DNA of 64,000 nt from Thermoguttaceae bacterium (GCA_017405595.1 JAFRAC010000007.1:1-64000), one strand, 5' to 3'; shown: positions 18,332 to 26,410, counted from the first letter of the stretch. Notes: generated from the letters alone by a model not told the origin. Program-made: numbers and translations.

Positions 18332-18355
18332 CGGCTGTACTTATGCACCTGTGAG

Positions 18356-18391
18356 AAAAGAGCGCAAACCGGAAGGTTTGCGCTCTTTTTT
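18356..18391. terminator. Intrinsic terminator, bidirectional
   Basis: GAGCGCAAACC (18360-18370), GGAA loop, GGTTTGCGCTC (18375-18385), then TTTTTT; an A-run precedes it. It ends the beta-barrel gene and may also serve the convergent minus-strand gene. Confidence 0.88.
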
Positions 18392-18474
18392 ATCCGTCGC
18401 CGGAGGGAAGAAAAACAAAAAATCCCCAAAGCTGCCGGTTCCCGTTCCGCCTCGGCGGGGTTTTCCTTTTTTCT

Positions 18475-19140
18475 CTACCAAATCCCCGGGACAAGCCTGT
18501 ATCTGACCCGCTTTTTGTATTCGGCATACCCTTCCAATTCTTTTTCCAGCAGCCTCTCCTCATGTTTGATCCGGGCGGCAAAAAGCGGCGCGTAAAGGAG
18601 CGAAACCGCAAAGGAAACCGGCGAGTTCAGAACGAGGGGTATGGCCAGGAACATACTCAGTGCCGCGGTGTACATCGGATGCCTGATACAGGCGTAAAAG
18701 CCCGTATCGACCAGTTTCTGGCCCGCCCCGCACCGAACGGTTCTTGAAAGAAACGGGTTTTCCCGAAGGATTTCGGCGTACAGGAGCCAGCCGAGGGAAA
18801 AGAGTACCGCGCCGGTCACCGCCGCCGTACCGGGGAACGCATACCAGCCGCAGCGGAAATTGAGACCGGCGGTGATCAGCACGGCGGCGGAAAGGATCGC
18901 CGTCAGCGCGGCAATCAGCTTTTGCGCCGGTTCGGTCTCTTTTGCATCGAGCCGTTTCCGCAGAAGGGCCGGCGCCCGGAACCGGAGAACGGCGCCGACA
19001 GCCAGCATCGGAACAAAGAGGAGGATGACGAGAAGCCAGGCGTGCGGCCAATCGAACGTTCCGGCGGGAACGAACAGGAAAAGGAGGGTCAGCGCAAGTC
19101 CGGCGGCATAGCGCGTCACGGCGCGGGCGGTCAGGTTCAT
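18475..19140 (-). CDS. Isoprenylcysteine carboxyl methyltransferase-like membrane protein
   Basis: About 221 residues; the start at 19140 is the first ATG after the tRNA-Pro gene region and has a GGA site upstream. Five hydrophobic segments can be traced. The C-terminal half has the PEMT/ICMT signature: YACIRHPMYTAALSMFL, then HEERLLEKELEGYAEYKKRV. In this family the RHPxY and E-E-x-x-L residues contact S-adenosylmethionine and the lipid or thiol substrate. Bacterial members have mostly unknown substrates. It lies alone between a terminator and tRNA-Pro. Confidence 0.85.
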   Translation of the reverse strand: MNLTARAVTRYAAGLALTLLFLFVPAGTFDWPHAWLLVILLFVPMLAVGAVLRFRAPALLRKRLDAKETEPAQKLIAALTAILSAAVLITAGLNFRCGWYAFPGTAAVTGAVLFSLGWLLYAEILRENPFLSRTVRCGAGQKLVDTGFYACIRHPMYTAALSMFLAIPLVLNSPVSFAVSLLYAPLFAARIKHEERLLEKELEGYAEYKKRVRYRLVPGIW

Positions 19141-19260
19141 GGTCGGTTCCGTCCCCGGTTCGGTCGAGAGATTCGGCTGAAACCCGCCGGCGGGCGGCCG
19201 TCCCGCGTTAAATCGTCCCGTGCCAACAAAAAAGGCGAAGGGGTTAACCTTCGCCGAAAA

Positions 19261-19335
<75 letters not shown>

Positions 19336-19373
19336 ATAAATGATTTGCCCTTTCCGGGTAAACATTTAGGGCT

Positions 19374-19401
19374 ATTTTAGCCATTTTACGCGTTTCGTCA
19401 A
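19374..19401 (-). promoter_or_regulatory. tRNA-Pro promoter
   Basis: Minus strand TTGACG (19401-19396), 16-bp spacer, TAAAAT (19379-19374), about 30 bases upstream of the mature tRNA. The -35 is embedded in TTGACGAAAC, shared with the tRNA-Thr promoter. Confidence 0.65.
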
Positions 19402-19436
19402 GAGGGATTTTCTTGAAGGGAGGCCCGGGAAAGCGG

Positions 19437-19476
19437 AAAACGCGCGGCGGAAAGGCTCTTTTCCGCCGCGCGTTTT
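19437..19476 (-). terminator. Terminator at the end of the BMC operon
   Basis: A 17-base stem (AAAACGCGCGGCGGAAA with TTTCCGCCGCGCGTTTT) around a short loop. It lies 41 bases downstream of the aldolase stop codon and is followed by TTTTCC on the minus strand. Confidence 0.8.
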
Positions 19477-19516
19477 CGCGGGTGCCGGGTTTGGCAAAAG
19501 GGCTTGCCGAAGCGGC

Positions 19517-20416
19517 TTATTTCTTGTTCAGGACTTCCAGAACGCGGTCGGCAATCGCTTTAATGAGCGCTTCCTGGTCTTTGTCTTTGCCGACCTCAAC
19601 ATTGCTCGCCAGAATCGGGTTCGACGCGCATCCGCAGCCGGTCGGTTCCGGACCCCGCTTGAAGGTCGGGGGAGTAAACGCGTGATGGCCGACGCCGGTC
19701 TCTTTCCAGCTGTCGCGGAACATATCGTTGGCGCAAAGTTCGCAGTTCTCGGCGGCGGCGCGGGGATCTTTGAACCCCCACTTCTGTTTGAGCTGGAGCA
19801 GGTCTTCCGCCTCGTTTTTGGTGAAGTAGCCGACATTCCCCAGTCCATGGGCGATCATCAGAATGCGGCAGTACGCGTCGAGGATTTCGGTCAGCCAGTA
19901 GGCGCGTTCCACCGTCGGGCCGTAACTGACAGTGCCGTGGTTCGCCTGAACGATAATATCGGTCTTGTGAATAAAGGGAAGAACGGTGTCGGCGAAATCC
20001 TGACCGCCGGGAATCGCGTATTTGGCGATCGGCACATCGCCCATGTAGATGTCGACTTCGGGCAGAACGCATTGCGGAATTGCTTCGCGCGCAACGCCGA
20101 ACGCGGTCGCATAAGGGGGATGGCAGTGAACGACCGATTTGACATCCTGCCGCTCTTTCATGATCGTCAGGTGAAGGAAGATTTCGCTCGTCCGTTTCCG
20201 GACACCCGAAATCTGATTCCCTTCCATGTCAACCACGCAGAGATCTTCCGGTTTCATGAACCCTTTGCAGATCTGCGTCGGCGTGCAGACGACGCGGTTT
20301 TCATCGATGCGGTAGCTGATGTTCCCGTCGTTTGCCGAAGCGAACCCCCGGTTGTAGATTCTGCGCCCGATGTCGCAAATTTCTTCCTTCACTTTTTGAA
20401 GATTCATCATTGTCAT
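19517..20416 (-). CDS. Class II aldolase, BMC-associated (fuculose/rhamnulose phosphate type)
   Basis: About 299 residues; the start at 20416 is set by GAGGAGG 5-6 bases upstream. The fold is that of L-fuculose-1-phosphate aldolase: an SANDGNISYRI opening, the Glu in RTSEIFLHL, zinc ligands in VVHCHPPYATAF and QANHGTVSYG. It should cleave a 6-deoxy-ketose-1-phosphate to DHAP and lactaldehyde. Beyond the catalytic domain there is a Cys-bearing linker and a terminal amphipathic helix (KDQEALIKAIADRVLEVL) that looks like an encapsulation peptide targeting the enzyme into the shell. It is the last gene of the operon, with its own 90-base leader containing a hairpin (about 20438-20462). Confidence 0.9.
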   Translation of the reverse strand: MTMMNLQKVKEEICDIGRRIYNRGFASANDGNISYRIDENRVVCTPTQICKGFMKPEDLCVVDMEGNQISGVRKRTSEIFLHLTIMKERQDVKSVVHCHPPYATAFGVAREAIPQCVLPEVDIYMGDVPIAKYAIPGGQDFADTVLPFIHKTDIIVQANHGTVSYGPTVERAYWLTEILDAYCRILMIAHGLGNVGYFTKNEAEDLLQLKQKWGFKDPRAAAENCELCANDMFRDSWKETGVGHHAFTPPTFKRGPEPTGCGCASNPILASNVEVGKDKDQEALIKAIADRVLEVLNKK

Positions 20417-20506
20417 CTTTTCCTCCTCAGTCGTTCCGTTCCGGCCCGGAACGGGCCGAAACGCTTATCATATCGCTTTTCGGTTTTTCTCTTTGTTCTT
20501 TATCGG

Positions 20507-20842
20507 TCAAAGAAGGGACTGAAAATCCGCTTCGCTGATCTCAAGGGTATCGATAATCGCGCCGGCATAAACATCGACCGGCTTTAAATCGGGATAGAAC
20601 GGCATCGCCGCTTCCGCCCCTTCGCTGAACGCCACCCATTCGCCGACCCCGACCGAAAGCTCATCGTAAGCAACGATCTCTTCGCCGGTCGGAACGAGCG
20701 AGGCTTTGCTCAGGCCGCCTTCGGCGTGCGCGGCTTTAAAATCTTTCCAGGTAAAGGGGCGGACGATCTTAAACTGCCCCGCCTGCAAGAGGGGGTGTAT
20801 CCGATTCGGGGTTACCGTTCCGATCACTTTCCCGATCCTCAT
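20507..20842 (-). CDS. BMC-P shell vertex protein (EutN/CcmL family)
   Basis: About 111 residues with the pentameric vertex-protein pattern: MRIGKVIGTVTPNR opening, ...GGLSKASLVPTGEEIVAYDEL, the VGVGEWVAFSEGAEA glycine-rich turn and a closing VDVYAGAIIDTLEI. BMC-P pentamers cap the icosahedral corners. It overlaps the preceding gene by ATGA and is one of three BMC-P proteins in this operon; its longer insert (FTWKDFKAAHAEGG) distinguishes it from the others. Confidence 0.93.
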   Translation of the reverse strand: MRIGKVIGTVTPNRIHPLLQAGQFKIVRPFTWKDFKAAHAEGGLSKASLVPTGEEIVAYDELSVGVGEWVAFSEGAEAAMPFYPDLKPVDVYAGAIIDTLEISEADFQSLL

Positions 20843-21591
20843 GGTTCAAGCCCCCTTTGAAGAACCGGCGGGCAGACGGCCGCGCCGAGTGCGGCGAAGC
20901 GCACCGCCATCTGCCGGACCTGGTAAAGGCCCGCCCCGGGATCGAGAATCAGCAGATTCGCGCCGATCGACCCCGCGTCTTTTTCGAGCGATGCCAAATC
21001 GCGGCCGATCATGGCGCGCAGCTCGCGTTTCCGGTTGCAGACGGCCGATGCCGCCGCGGCATATTTCGTCAGGAGGATTCCCTTCGCCGCGCTGTCGGCA
21101 AGCCGGCCGGCAAGAAATTCCGCCGCCTGCATAACACAGTCGTTCCGGTACACATCGACCGGAACCGTTTTCCGGATCTGGTCGAAGAAAGACGCCGGAA
21201 AGGTCTCGGCGGAAAGAGCGTGAAATGCCGCGGTCAGCCGGGTGATCGGCGGTGCGGCGGAAATCTTCCGGCCGGCCGGGGAAGACGCTGCGGCGTCGAA
21301 AACCAGATCCCAGCCGCGGTCTTTCAGCTCATCGTAGACCAGCGGGGTCACAACCGCGCCTTTAGGAACAACGACGCGCCTGACCGAGGGGGTCGCGGCC
21401 TGCTGAACCGCTTTGAGCGTAATCACATGCGAGGTCAGCCGCAGTTCGGCAACGTCGCCGGAATCCTGCCGGGATTCGCCTGGCGCGGCAGGGACCGGCG
21501 CGGAAACAGGGCCGACCGCCAGGCCCAAGTCGGCCATAATCAGGCGGACCAGCCGCTCAATGTCGATCGAACCTGCCGCGAAACTGCCCAT
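20839..21591 (-). CDS. BMC-associated protein with RpiB-like C-terminal part
   Basis: About 250 residues between two BMC-P genes, overlapping both by ATGA. An N-terminal amphipathic stretch (DIERLVRLIMADLGLAV) resembles an encapsulation peptide, followed by a Pro/Ala linker. A segment RRVVVPKGAVVTPLVYDELK resembles a motif found in several BMC accessory proteins. The C-terminal half (KGILLTKYAAAASAVCNRKR, LRAMIGRDLASLEKDAGSIG, ANLLILDPGAG) follows the layout of ribose-5-phosphate isomerase B, including the positions where RpiB has its catalytic loop, but the catalytic Cys/His context is not the standard one. A sugar phosphate isomerase or scaffold role is inference. Confidence 0.65.
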   Translation of the reverse strand: MGSFAAGSIDIERLVRLIMADLGLAVGPVSAPVPAAPGESRQDSGDVAELRLTSHVITLKAVQQAATPSVRRVVVPKGAVVTPLVYDELKDRGWDLVFDAAASSPAGRKISAAPPITRLTAAFHALSAETFPASFFDQIRKTVPVDVYRNDCVMQAAEFLAGRLADSAAKGILLTKYAAAASAVCNRKRELRAMIGRDLASLEKDAGSIGANLLILDPGAGLYQVRQMAVRFAALGAAVCPPVLQRGLEP

Positions 21592-21869
21592 CAATCTTTT
21601 TCTTCGTGCTTCTTGTCGATAATTCCGGCAACACCCCAGCGCGCGGGGGTGGCCCGGTTCCCGATGATCTCGGTTCCGGTATAGCGGCCGTCGCTGGTAA
21701 TCAGAACCAGGTCGCCCGGCCCGGCTCCCAGCCGGTCGTAGACGATCGACGGGTCGCCGTCCCCCTTCCCTTCGCGCGAGACGGGCACCACCAGAAGCAT
21801 CTTCCGCCCCTGGAGAGAGTCATGCTTCATAATCGAGGTCACGTTCCCGATGACTCTGGCCCGCTGCAT
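21591..21869 (-). CDS. BMC-P shell vertex protein, second copy
   Basis: About 92 residues, the shortest of the three EutN/CcmL-type proteins: MQRARVIGNVTSIMKHDSLQ, KMLLVVPVS, VYDRLGAGPGDLVLITSDGR and a final GVAGIIDKK. The GAGPGDLVL turn and the closing strand are family hallmarks. Its stop overlaps the ATG of the RpiB-like gene, and it starts 21 bases after the aldehyde dehydrogenase stop. Confidence 0.93.
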   Translation of the reverse strand: MQRARVIGNVTSIMKHDSLQGRKMLLVVPVSREGKGDGDPSIVYDRLGAGPGDLVLITSDGRYTGTEIIGNRATPARWGVAGIIDKKHEEKD

Positions 21870-21890
21870 CGCGCTTTGACCTTTCGCCTG

Positions 21891-23339
21891 TTACCGCCCC
21901 AGAATGTGGAGCGACTCGACCATCGCGCAGCGCCGGCTCCGCGTAAAGGTGAGCGGGCAGGTGATCCCCTCGCCCGTCGGCCCGGCGATCGAGTAGGAAC
22001 CGAACCCTTCGCCGCCGCCGCCGTTGCCGGCGGTGCTCGGACCGTTCTTCACGAAAATGGTCGTGTCGAGGAGCTTGCCCATCTTCGTCATGTTGACGAC
22101 GTTGTTCGAGTGAATCATGGCGGTGTGACGGAACCCGTGTTCCATCTCGTAGGCGCGCCAGATCGCTTCATCGACATCTTTGCAGCGGACGAAGGGAAGG
22201 AACGGCATCATCTGTTCGACCGGAACGAACGGGTTTTCGTAATCGGTTTCGCCGTAGAGCATCACCACATCGTTCGAGACCGATTTGCCGATTCCCGCCG
22301 CCAGAACCGTGGCGTCTTTCCCGAGGAACTCGCGGCTGGGCGCGTCGTGCCGTTTGGCGCCTTCCCCGACCTGCACGATTCCGCGCTGGGTCATCAGGTC
22401 GGTTTCGCGGGCGTTGAGCCGGACTGCGCCGGCGCGTTCCATGGCGTCCATCATCTGGTCGAAAACCGAATTGACCACAAAGACTTCCTTTTCGGCAAGG
22501 CAGAGGAGGTTGTTGTCATAAGCGCCCCCTTCGATAATGCAGCGGGCGGCGCGGTCGAGATTCGCGGTTTCGTCGACGACGACCGGCGGGTTTCCCGGTC
22601 CGGCAACAATCGCGCGTTTGCTCTGCGACATTGCGGCTTTCACCACCCCTTCGCCGCCGGTCACAACCAGAATGTTGATCAGCGGGTGCTTGAAGATACG
22701 GTCGGCGGTCTCGAGGGTCGGCTCGGCAATGACACACATGAGGTTGTCGATTCCGTGGTCGGCGTAAATCGCCTTATTGAACCGGCGCACGCCTTCGACG
22801 GCGATCTTTTTGCCGCCCGGGTGCGGGTTAAAGACCACGGTGTTCCCCGCCGCGATCATATTGATGGAGTTGTTGGCAATGGTCGGCAGCGAATGGGTGA
22901 CCGGCGTGATCGCGCCGATCACGCCGAACGGGGCGTGTTCGATGACCGTCAGGCCGTGGTCGCCGCTGTAAACCTCGCTGGTGAGCGCCTCGATCCCCTG
23001 CGCGTTGTAGCCGACATTGAGGAGCTTGTCGATCTTGTGTTCGAGCCGGCCGATTTTCGTCTCGTTCATTTCCATCGTGCCGAGCTCAACGCTCTCTTCG
23101 ATGCAGACGCGGCGGATATGGTCGAGAATCTTTTTCCGTTCGGCGCGGGTCCGGCGCGAGAGTTCCTCGAATGCCGCGCGGGCCGCCGCCACAGCTTCGT
23201 CGACATCGGTGAAGACACCGAAACGGCCGTTATAGGAAGCGCCGGCGCTGCCGCCAAGACGGTTGGCGGTGTCGGTTCCGAGTCTCGAAAGTACTTCCTC
23301 TACTACGCTTCGGACCAGCGTTTCGTTAATTCCCTGCAT
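21891..23339 (-). CDS. CoA-acylating aldehyde dehydrogenase (PduP/EutE family)
   Basis: About 482 residues. The N-terminal helix (NETLVRSVVEEVLSRL) is a typical encapsulation peptide, followed by a short linker and the ALDH domain. Landmarks are APFGVIGAITPVTHSLPT, AGNTVVFNPHPGGK, VVTGGEGVV, and the catalytic Cys in GGAYDNNLLCLAEKEV; ENPFVPVEQMMPFLP is the ALDH cofactor-side motif. It should oxidise an aldehyde (lactaldehyde in this operon type) to an acyl-CoA with NAD. In PVM-type compartments it acts between the aldolase and PduL. It is transcribed after BMC-P and ackA. Confidence 0.94.
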   Translation of the reverse strand: MQGINETLVRSVVEEVLSRLGTDTANRLGGSAGASYNGRFGVFTDVDEAVAAARAAFEELSRRTRAERKKILDHIRRVCIEESVELGTMEMNETKIGRLEHKIDKLLNVGYNAQGIEALTSEVYSGDHGLTVIEHAPFGVIGAITPVTHSLPTIANNSINMIAAGNTVVFNPHPGGKKIAVEGVRRFNKAIYADHGIDNLMCVIAEPTLETADRIFKHPLINILVVTGGEGVVKAAMSQSKRAIVAGPGNPPVVVDETANLDRAARCIIEGGAYDNNLLCLAEKEVFVVNSVFDQMMDAMERAGAVRLNARETDLMTQRGIVQVGEGAKRHDAPSREFLGKDATVLAAGIGKSVSNDVVMLYGETDYENPFVPVEQMMPFLPFVRCKDVDEAIWRAYEMEHGFRHTAMIHSNNVVNMTKMGKLLDTTIFVKNGPSTAGNGGGGEGFGSYSIAGPTGEGITCPLTFTRSRRCAMVESLHILGR

Positions 23340-23365
23340 ATAAATTCCTCAACTCTCTTTGTTGA

Positions 23366-23677
23366 TTAATGAAGTTCCAACGCTTTGCGATCGACATGGA
23401 TCGAGTCGATAATCCCCACCGTGGCGCAGTCGGACGGCAGGTTTTTGGTTTCGGGTGTCATACGGGCACTCGACCCCTGTACCACAAGAACATACTCATT
23501 TTCGCCGGCGCCGACCGTGTCGATGGCCACGAGCGTTTTATGGTTGGAAACCAACCGCCCGCTGTCGGGATCGGCCGGATCGAGAATGAACGGCTCAATC
23601 AAAAGAAGACGATGGCCGACCATCGCCGCGGTCTTTTGCGTCGAGACCACCGAGCCGAGAACCTTCGCGATAAACAT
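23366..23677 (-). CDS. BMC-P shell vertex protein, third copy
   Basis: About 103 residues with a strong GGGAGGAGGG site upstream. The sequence MFIAKVLGSVVSTQKTAAMV, HRLLLIEPFI, VAIDTVGAGENEYVLVVQGS and VGIIDSI is the most canonical EutN/CcmL pattern of the three. It sits between ackA and the aldehyde dehydrogenase. Three different BMC-P paralogues in one locus is the usual number for planctomycete compartments. Confidence 0.94.
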   Translation of the reverse strand: MFIAKVLGSVVSTQKTAAMVGHRLLLIEPFILDPADPDSGRLVSNHKTLVAIDTVGAGENEYVLVVQGSSARMTPETKNLPSDCATVGIIDSIHVDRKALELH

Positions 23678-23702
23678 GAGCCGATCCCTCCTCCCGGATC
23701 TG

Positions 23703-24893
23703 TTAATTTCGTTCGGCGAGTTTTGCCATCGTCTGCCGCGCGACGATGATCTCTTCGTTCGTCGGAATCACCCAAATCTGCGTACGGCTTTCCGGGGCGT
23801 GGATCGCGGTCTCCTGACCCATCACCGTCTCGTTCTTGGCCTCGTCGAGGACAATCCCGAGTTCCGCCAGATTCCGGCACGCTTTGCTCCGGATGACCGG
23901 CTGAAATTCGCCGATCCCGCCGGTAAAGACGATCAGATCGGCGCCCCCCAGCTCGACGAGAAACGCGCCCATATACCGACGGACATCCCCCGCAAAAACA
24001 TCGAGCGCCAGCGCCGCTTGTTTGTTCCCCGCCTGCGCCGCTTCGTAAACATCGCGGCAGTCGGAGCTGACACCCGAAAGGCCGAGCATTCCGCACTGGG
24101 TCGAGAAGATCTCGAGCATTTCGTCGAACGATTTGCCGAGTTTCTTCATGACGTGGCTCATCATGAAGGGGTCGAAATCGCCGACCCGGTTGTTGTGGAA
24201 GAGCCCGGTCTGCGCGCTCGACCCCATACTCGAACCGCGGCTCTTGCCGTCGGCAATCGCGCAGATCGAACTCGAGCCGCCAAGGTGGCACGAGATGATC
24301 CGCAGATCTTTCCCGAAAATCTCGCGGCTGCGCGTCGCGATATACCGGTGGCTCGCGCCGTGGAACCCGAACCGTTTAACCGAGTATTTCTGCGACCATT
24401 CGTAGGGAACGCCGTAGTAGCGGTTGTGTTCGGGAATCGTCTGATGAAAACCGGTTTCGAACGCCGCGACCAGCGGGATGTGGGGGAACTGCTCGTTTAA
24501 GAGGCGCATCGCCCGCACATAGGGGGGATTATGTGCCGGCATCACCTGGTTGAGCTCTTCCATCGCGTCGAGGAGCTCGGAGGTGACCCACTGCACACCG
24601 GAAATATTGTTCGCCATCACGGCTTTAAAGCCGATTCCGGCAACCTCGTCGGCCGACTTGAGACACCCGGTTTCCGGGTCGGTCAGCTGCGCTAGGCACT
24701 GCCGCACCGCGACCGCGTGATTGGGGATCGGAACCGTCACCGACGATTTTTTCTCGCCGATCACGACTTCGCACGGCGACGCCTCTTCGCCGATCCGCTG
24801 CACCTTGCCGCGGGCCAGGAGCGTTTCGGTCTCCATGTCGTAGAGGCTGTACTTAAAGCTCGTCGAGCCGAGATTGGCTACCAATATTTTCAT
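23703..24893 (-). CDS. ackA: Acetate/propionate kinase family enzyme
   Basis: About 396 residues; the start at 24893 follows GAGGG and gives the family opening MKILVANLGSTSFKYSLYD. Other hallmarks are MPAHNPP, AFETGFHQTIP, FGFHGASHRYIA, SCHLGGSSSICAI, VFTGGIGE and PTNEEIIVA. It should make ATP from an acyl phosphate, completing the pathway after PduL. One motif departs from the usual form: where standard enzymes have DTSMGLTPLEGL then TRSGDIDP, this one has SSMGSSAQTGLFHNNR then VGDFDPF, suggesting altered substrate or phosphate handling. It is the first gene after an intra-operon terminator. Confidence 0.92.
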   Translation of the reverse strand: MKILVANLGSTSFKYSLYDMETETLLARGKVQRIGEEASPCEVVIGEKKSSVTVPIPNHAVAVRQCLAQLTDPETGCLKSADEVAGIGFKAVMANNISGVQWVTSELLDAMEELNQVMPAHNPPYVRAMRLLNEQFPHIPLVAAFETGFHQTIPEHNRYYGVPYEWSQKYSVKRFGFHGASHRYIATRSREIFGKDLRIISCHLGGSSSICAIADGKSRGSSMGSSAQTGLFHNNRVGDFDPFMMSHVMKKLGKSFDEMLEIFSTQCGMLGLSGVSSDCRDVYEAAQAGNKQAALALDVFAGDVRRYMGAFLVELGGADLIVFTGGIGEFQPVIRSKACRNLAELGIVLDEAKNETVMGQETAIHAPESRTQIWVIPTNEEIIVARQTMAKLAERN

Positions 24894-24923
24894 CGTTTCC
24901 CTCTTCCCGCCTTGCGGAGGTTC

Positions 24924-24953
24924 AAAAAAGAGCGGTCCTCCGAAGAGGATCGC
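24924..24953 (-). terminator. Intrinsic terminator inside the BMC operon, UUCG loop
   Basis: On the minus strand GCGATCCTC (24953-24945), TTCG, GAGGACCGC (24940-24932) then TCTTTTTT. The stem has one A-C mismatch, is closed by a stable tetraloop and is followed by a good T-tract. It lies between the second BMC-H gene (stop at 24979) and ackA (start at 24893), so read-through controls everything downstream. Confidence 0.8.
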
Positions 24954-24978
24954 CGGCACGCGCTGTTTTGCCGGTTCC

Positions 24979-25248
24979 TCAGTTGAGGTAAGCGGCAATG
25001 ACGCCGTCGGCCGGACGCGGAATCACATGTGCGGCAATCACTTCGCCGACCATCTGAGCCGCCGCGGCACCCGCGTCAACAGCGGCTTTCACGCTGCCGA
25101 CATCGCCGCGCACGATCGTCGTGACAAGACCGCCGCCGATCTGGATCCGTTTCACCACTTCGACATTCGCGGCTTTCGCCATCGCATCGGTCGCCTCGAC
25201 CAGAGGAAGAAGGCCTTTCGTTTCAATAAGTCCAATTGCGTTATCCAT
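24979..25248 (-). CDS. BMC-H shell hexamer protein
   Basis: About 89 residues, a minimal single-domain BMC protein: [20 protein letters not shown], a [19 protein letters not shown] core with the pore-loop glycines, and [16 protein letters not shown] hexamers tile the facets of the shell. It ends about 26 bases before the in-operon terminator, placing it in the strongly expressed promoter-proximal part together with PduL and the other BMC-H. Confidence 0.96.
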   Translation of the reverse strand: MDNAIGLIETKGLLPLVEATDAMAKAANVEVVKRIQIGGGLVTTIVRGDVGSVKAAVDAGAAAAQMVGEVIAAHVIPRPADGVIAAYLN

Positions 25249-25299
25249 AGCTGTTCCTTTCAGATCTTTTCTGTGGGTGAAGATGAAGGCCGGTTCGTC

Positions 25300-25602
25300 T
25301 TACTTCGCCGACGGCTTGACGATCGTGGCCGGCAGAACCTTCGCGATATCGCCGTGAGGACGGGCGATCACCTTAACCGAGGTGACTTCGCCGTACTGGC
25401 TTCCCTCGGCGGAACCCGCTTCGATCGCGGCTTTGACCGCCGCGACATCGCCGGTCACAAAGGCCGTAACGATACCGCTTCCGACCTTATCCCAACCCAG
25501 AAACTCGACATTGGCCGCTTTCAACATCGCGTCCGTTGCCGCGAAAAGGGTCACGAACCCTTTCCCTTCGATCATTCCAAGTGCTTCCATCGCTTTTGCC
25601 AT
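25300..25602 (-). CDS. BMC-H shell hexamer protein, second paralogue
   Basis: About 100 residues: ALGMIEGKGFVTLFAATDAM, GWDKVGSGIVTAFVTGDVAA and VKAAIEAGSAEGSQYG mark the BMC domain, followed by a short C-terminal tail (HGDIAKVLPATIVKPSAK) absent from the other copy. The pore loop differs (KVGSG against IGGG), so the two hexamers probably have different permeability. RBS GGGAGAGAG precedes the ATG. Confidence 0.96.
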   Translation of the reverse strand: MAKAMEALGMIEGKGFVTLFAATDAMLKAANVEFLGWDKVGSGIVTAFVTGDVAAVKAAIEAGSAEGSQYGEVTSVKVIARPHGDIAKVLPATIVKPSAK

Positions 25603-25662
25603 GTTTTCTCTCTCTCCCGTGTTAAAGGTTTAGTAAGAAACTTCGTTGTGTACTCGGTTTGT

Positions 25663-26349
25663 TTATTTGATTAACTCGATTTTGGTCGCGTGTTCCAAAT
25701 CGACCGCGTTCCCCTCGTCGGTATCGAGATGAACTTCAAGCTTGATCCCCTCGCCCACGCGCACCAGCACGTTTTCCAGGGTGGTGGTGCAGCCGCCGGC
25801 CTCGACACGCAGGCGCATGCGGTCTTTATCCTTAACGCCGTAATACGCGGCGTCGGCGGGCCCCATGTGAACGTGGCGTTCGGCGCGGATGACACCGTAT
25901 TTGAGATCGACCACACCCGCCGGACCGACCAGGACGCAGCCGGGCGTTCCCTGGAGCTTGCCGCTTTCCCGCACCGGGGGATCGAGCCCCAGCGAGATGG
26001 CGTCGGTAAACGAAAGCTCAACCTGCGACTCTTTCCGGGTCGGGCCCAAAATCCGCACGCTCGGCAGCATCCGCTTCCGCGGGCCGATAAGCATGACAGT
26101 TTCGTTGGCGGCGAAAAAGCCGTCCTGGTAGAGGTCTTTCATCTTCGTTAAGGTTTTCCCTTTGCCGAAGAGGGTCTCGACATCGGCGTCGGTCAGGTGA
26201 ATGTGACGGGCCGAAATGCTGACCACCAGGGGATTGCGGCCGAGCGGCGCTGCCGGCGCCTGAGAGGCCGTCAGTGTGCCGTCCGCCAATTTTTCGACGA
26301 GAACTTTGCGGATGATCGCTTCAATCGTTTCGCGGTTAACCATATTCAT
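25663..26349 (-). CDS. pduL: Phosphate propanoyltransferase PduL
   Basis: About 228 residues; it is the first gene of the operon. An N-terminal helix ([16 protein letters not shown]) with linker is the encapsulation peptide. The two PduL domains follow, with zinc-binding motifs SARHIHLT and AERHVHMG. It swaps CoA for phosphate on an acyl-CoA inside the compartment, recycling CoA and giving acyl phosphate for the kinase. The ATG at 26349 (MNMVNRE) or 26343 could be used; ribosome binding sites are weak for both. A promoter with a perfect TATAAT lies about 87 bases upstream. Confidence 0.95.
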   Translation of the reverse strand: MNMVNRETIEAIIRKVLVEKLADGTLTASQAPAAPLGRNPLVVSISARHIHLTDADVETLFGKGKTLTKMKDLYQDGFFAANETVMLIGPRKRMLPSVRILGPTRKESQVELSFTDAISLGLDPPVRESGKLQGTPGCVLVGPAGVVDLKYGVIRAERHVHMGPADAAYYGVKDKDRMRLRVEAGGCTTTLENVLVRVGEGIKLEVHLDTDEGNAVDLEHATKIELIK

Positions 26350-26369
26350 CGCATCATGTCCAAACTACG

Positions 26370-26410
26370 CAGGCGACCCGATTGCGGGAATCATAACTAA
26401 ACAACGCCTG
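26370..26410 (-). promoter_or_regulatory. Candidate regulatory hairpin in the BMC operon leader
   Basis: Outer arms CAGGCG / CGCCTG and an inner CCCG-attg-CGGG stem lie between the -10 box and the pduL start. Could be an RNA switch, an operator or chance; no regulator gene is adjacent. Confidence 0.35.
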
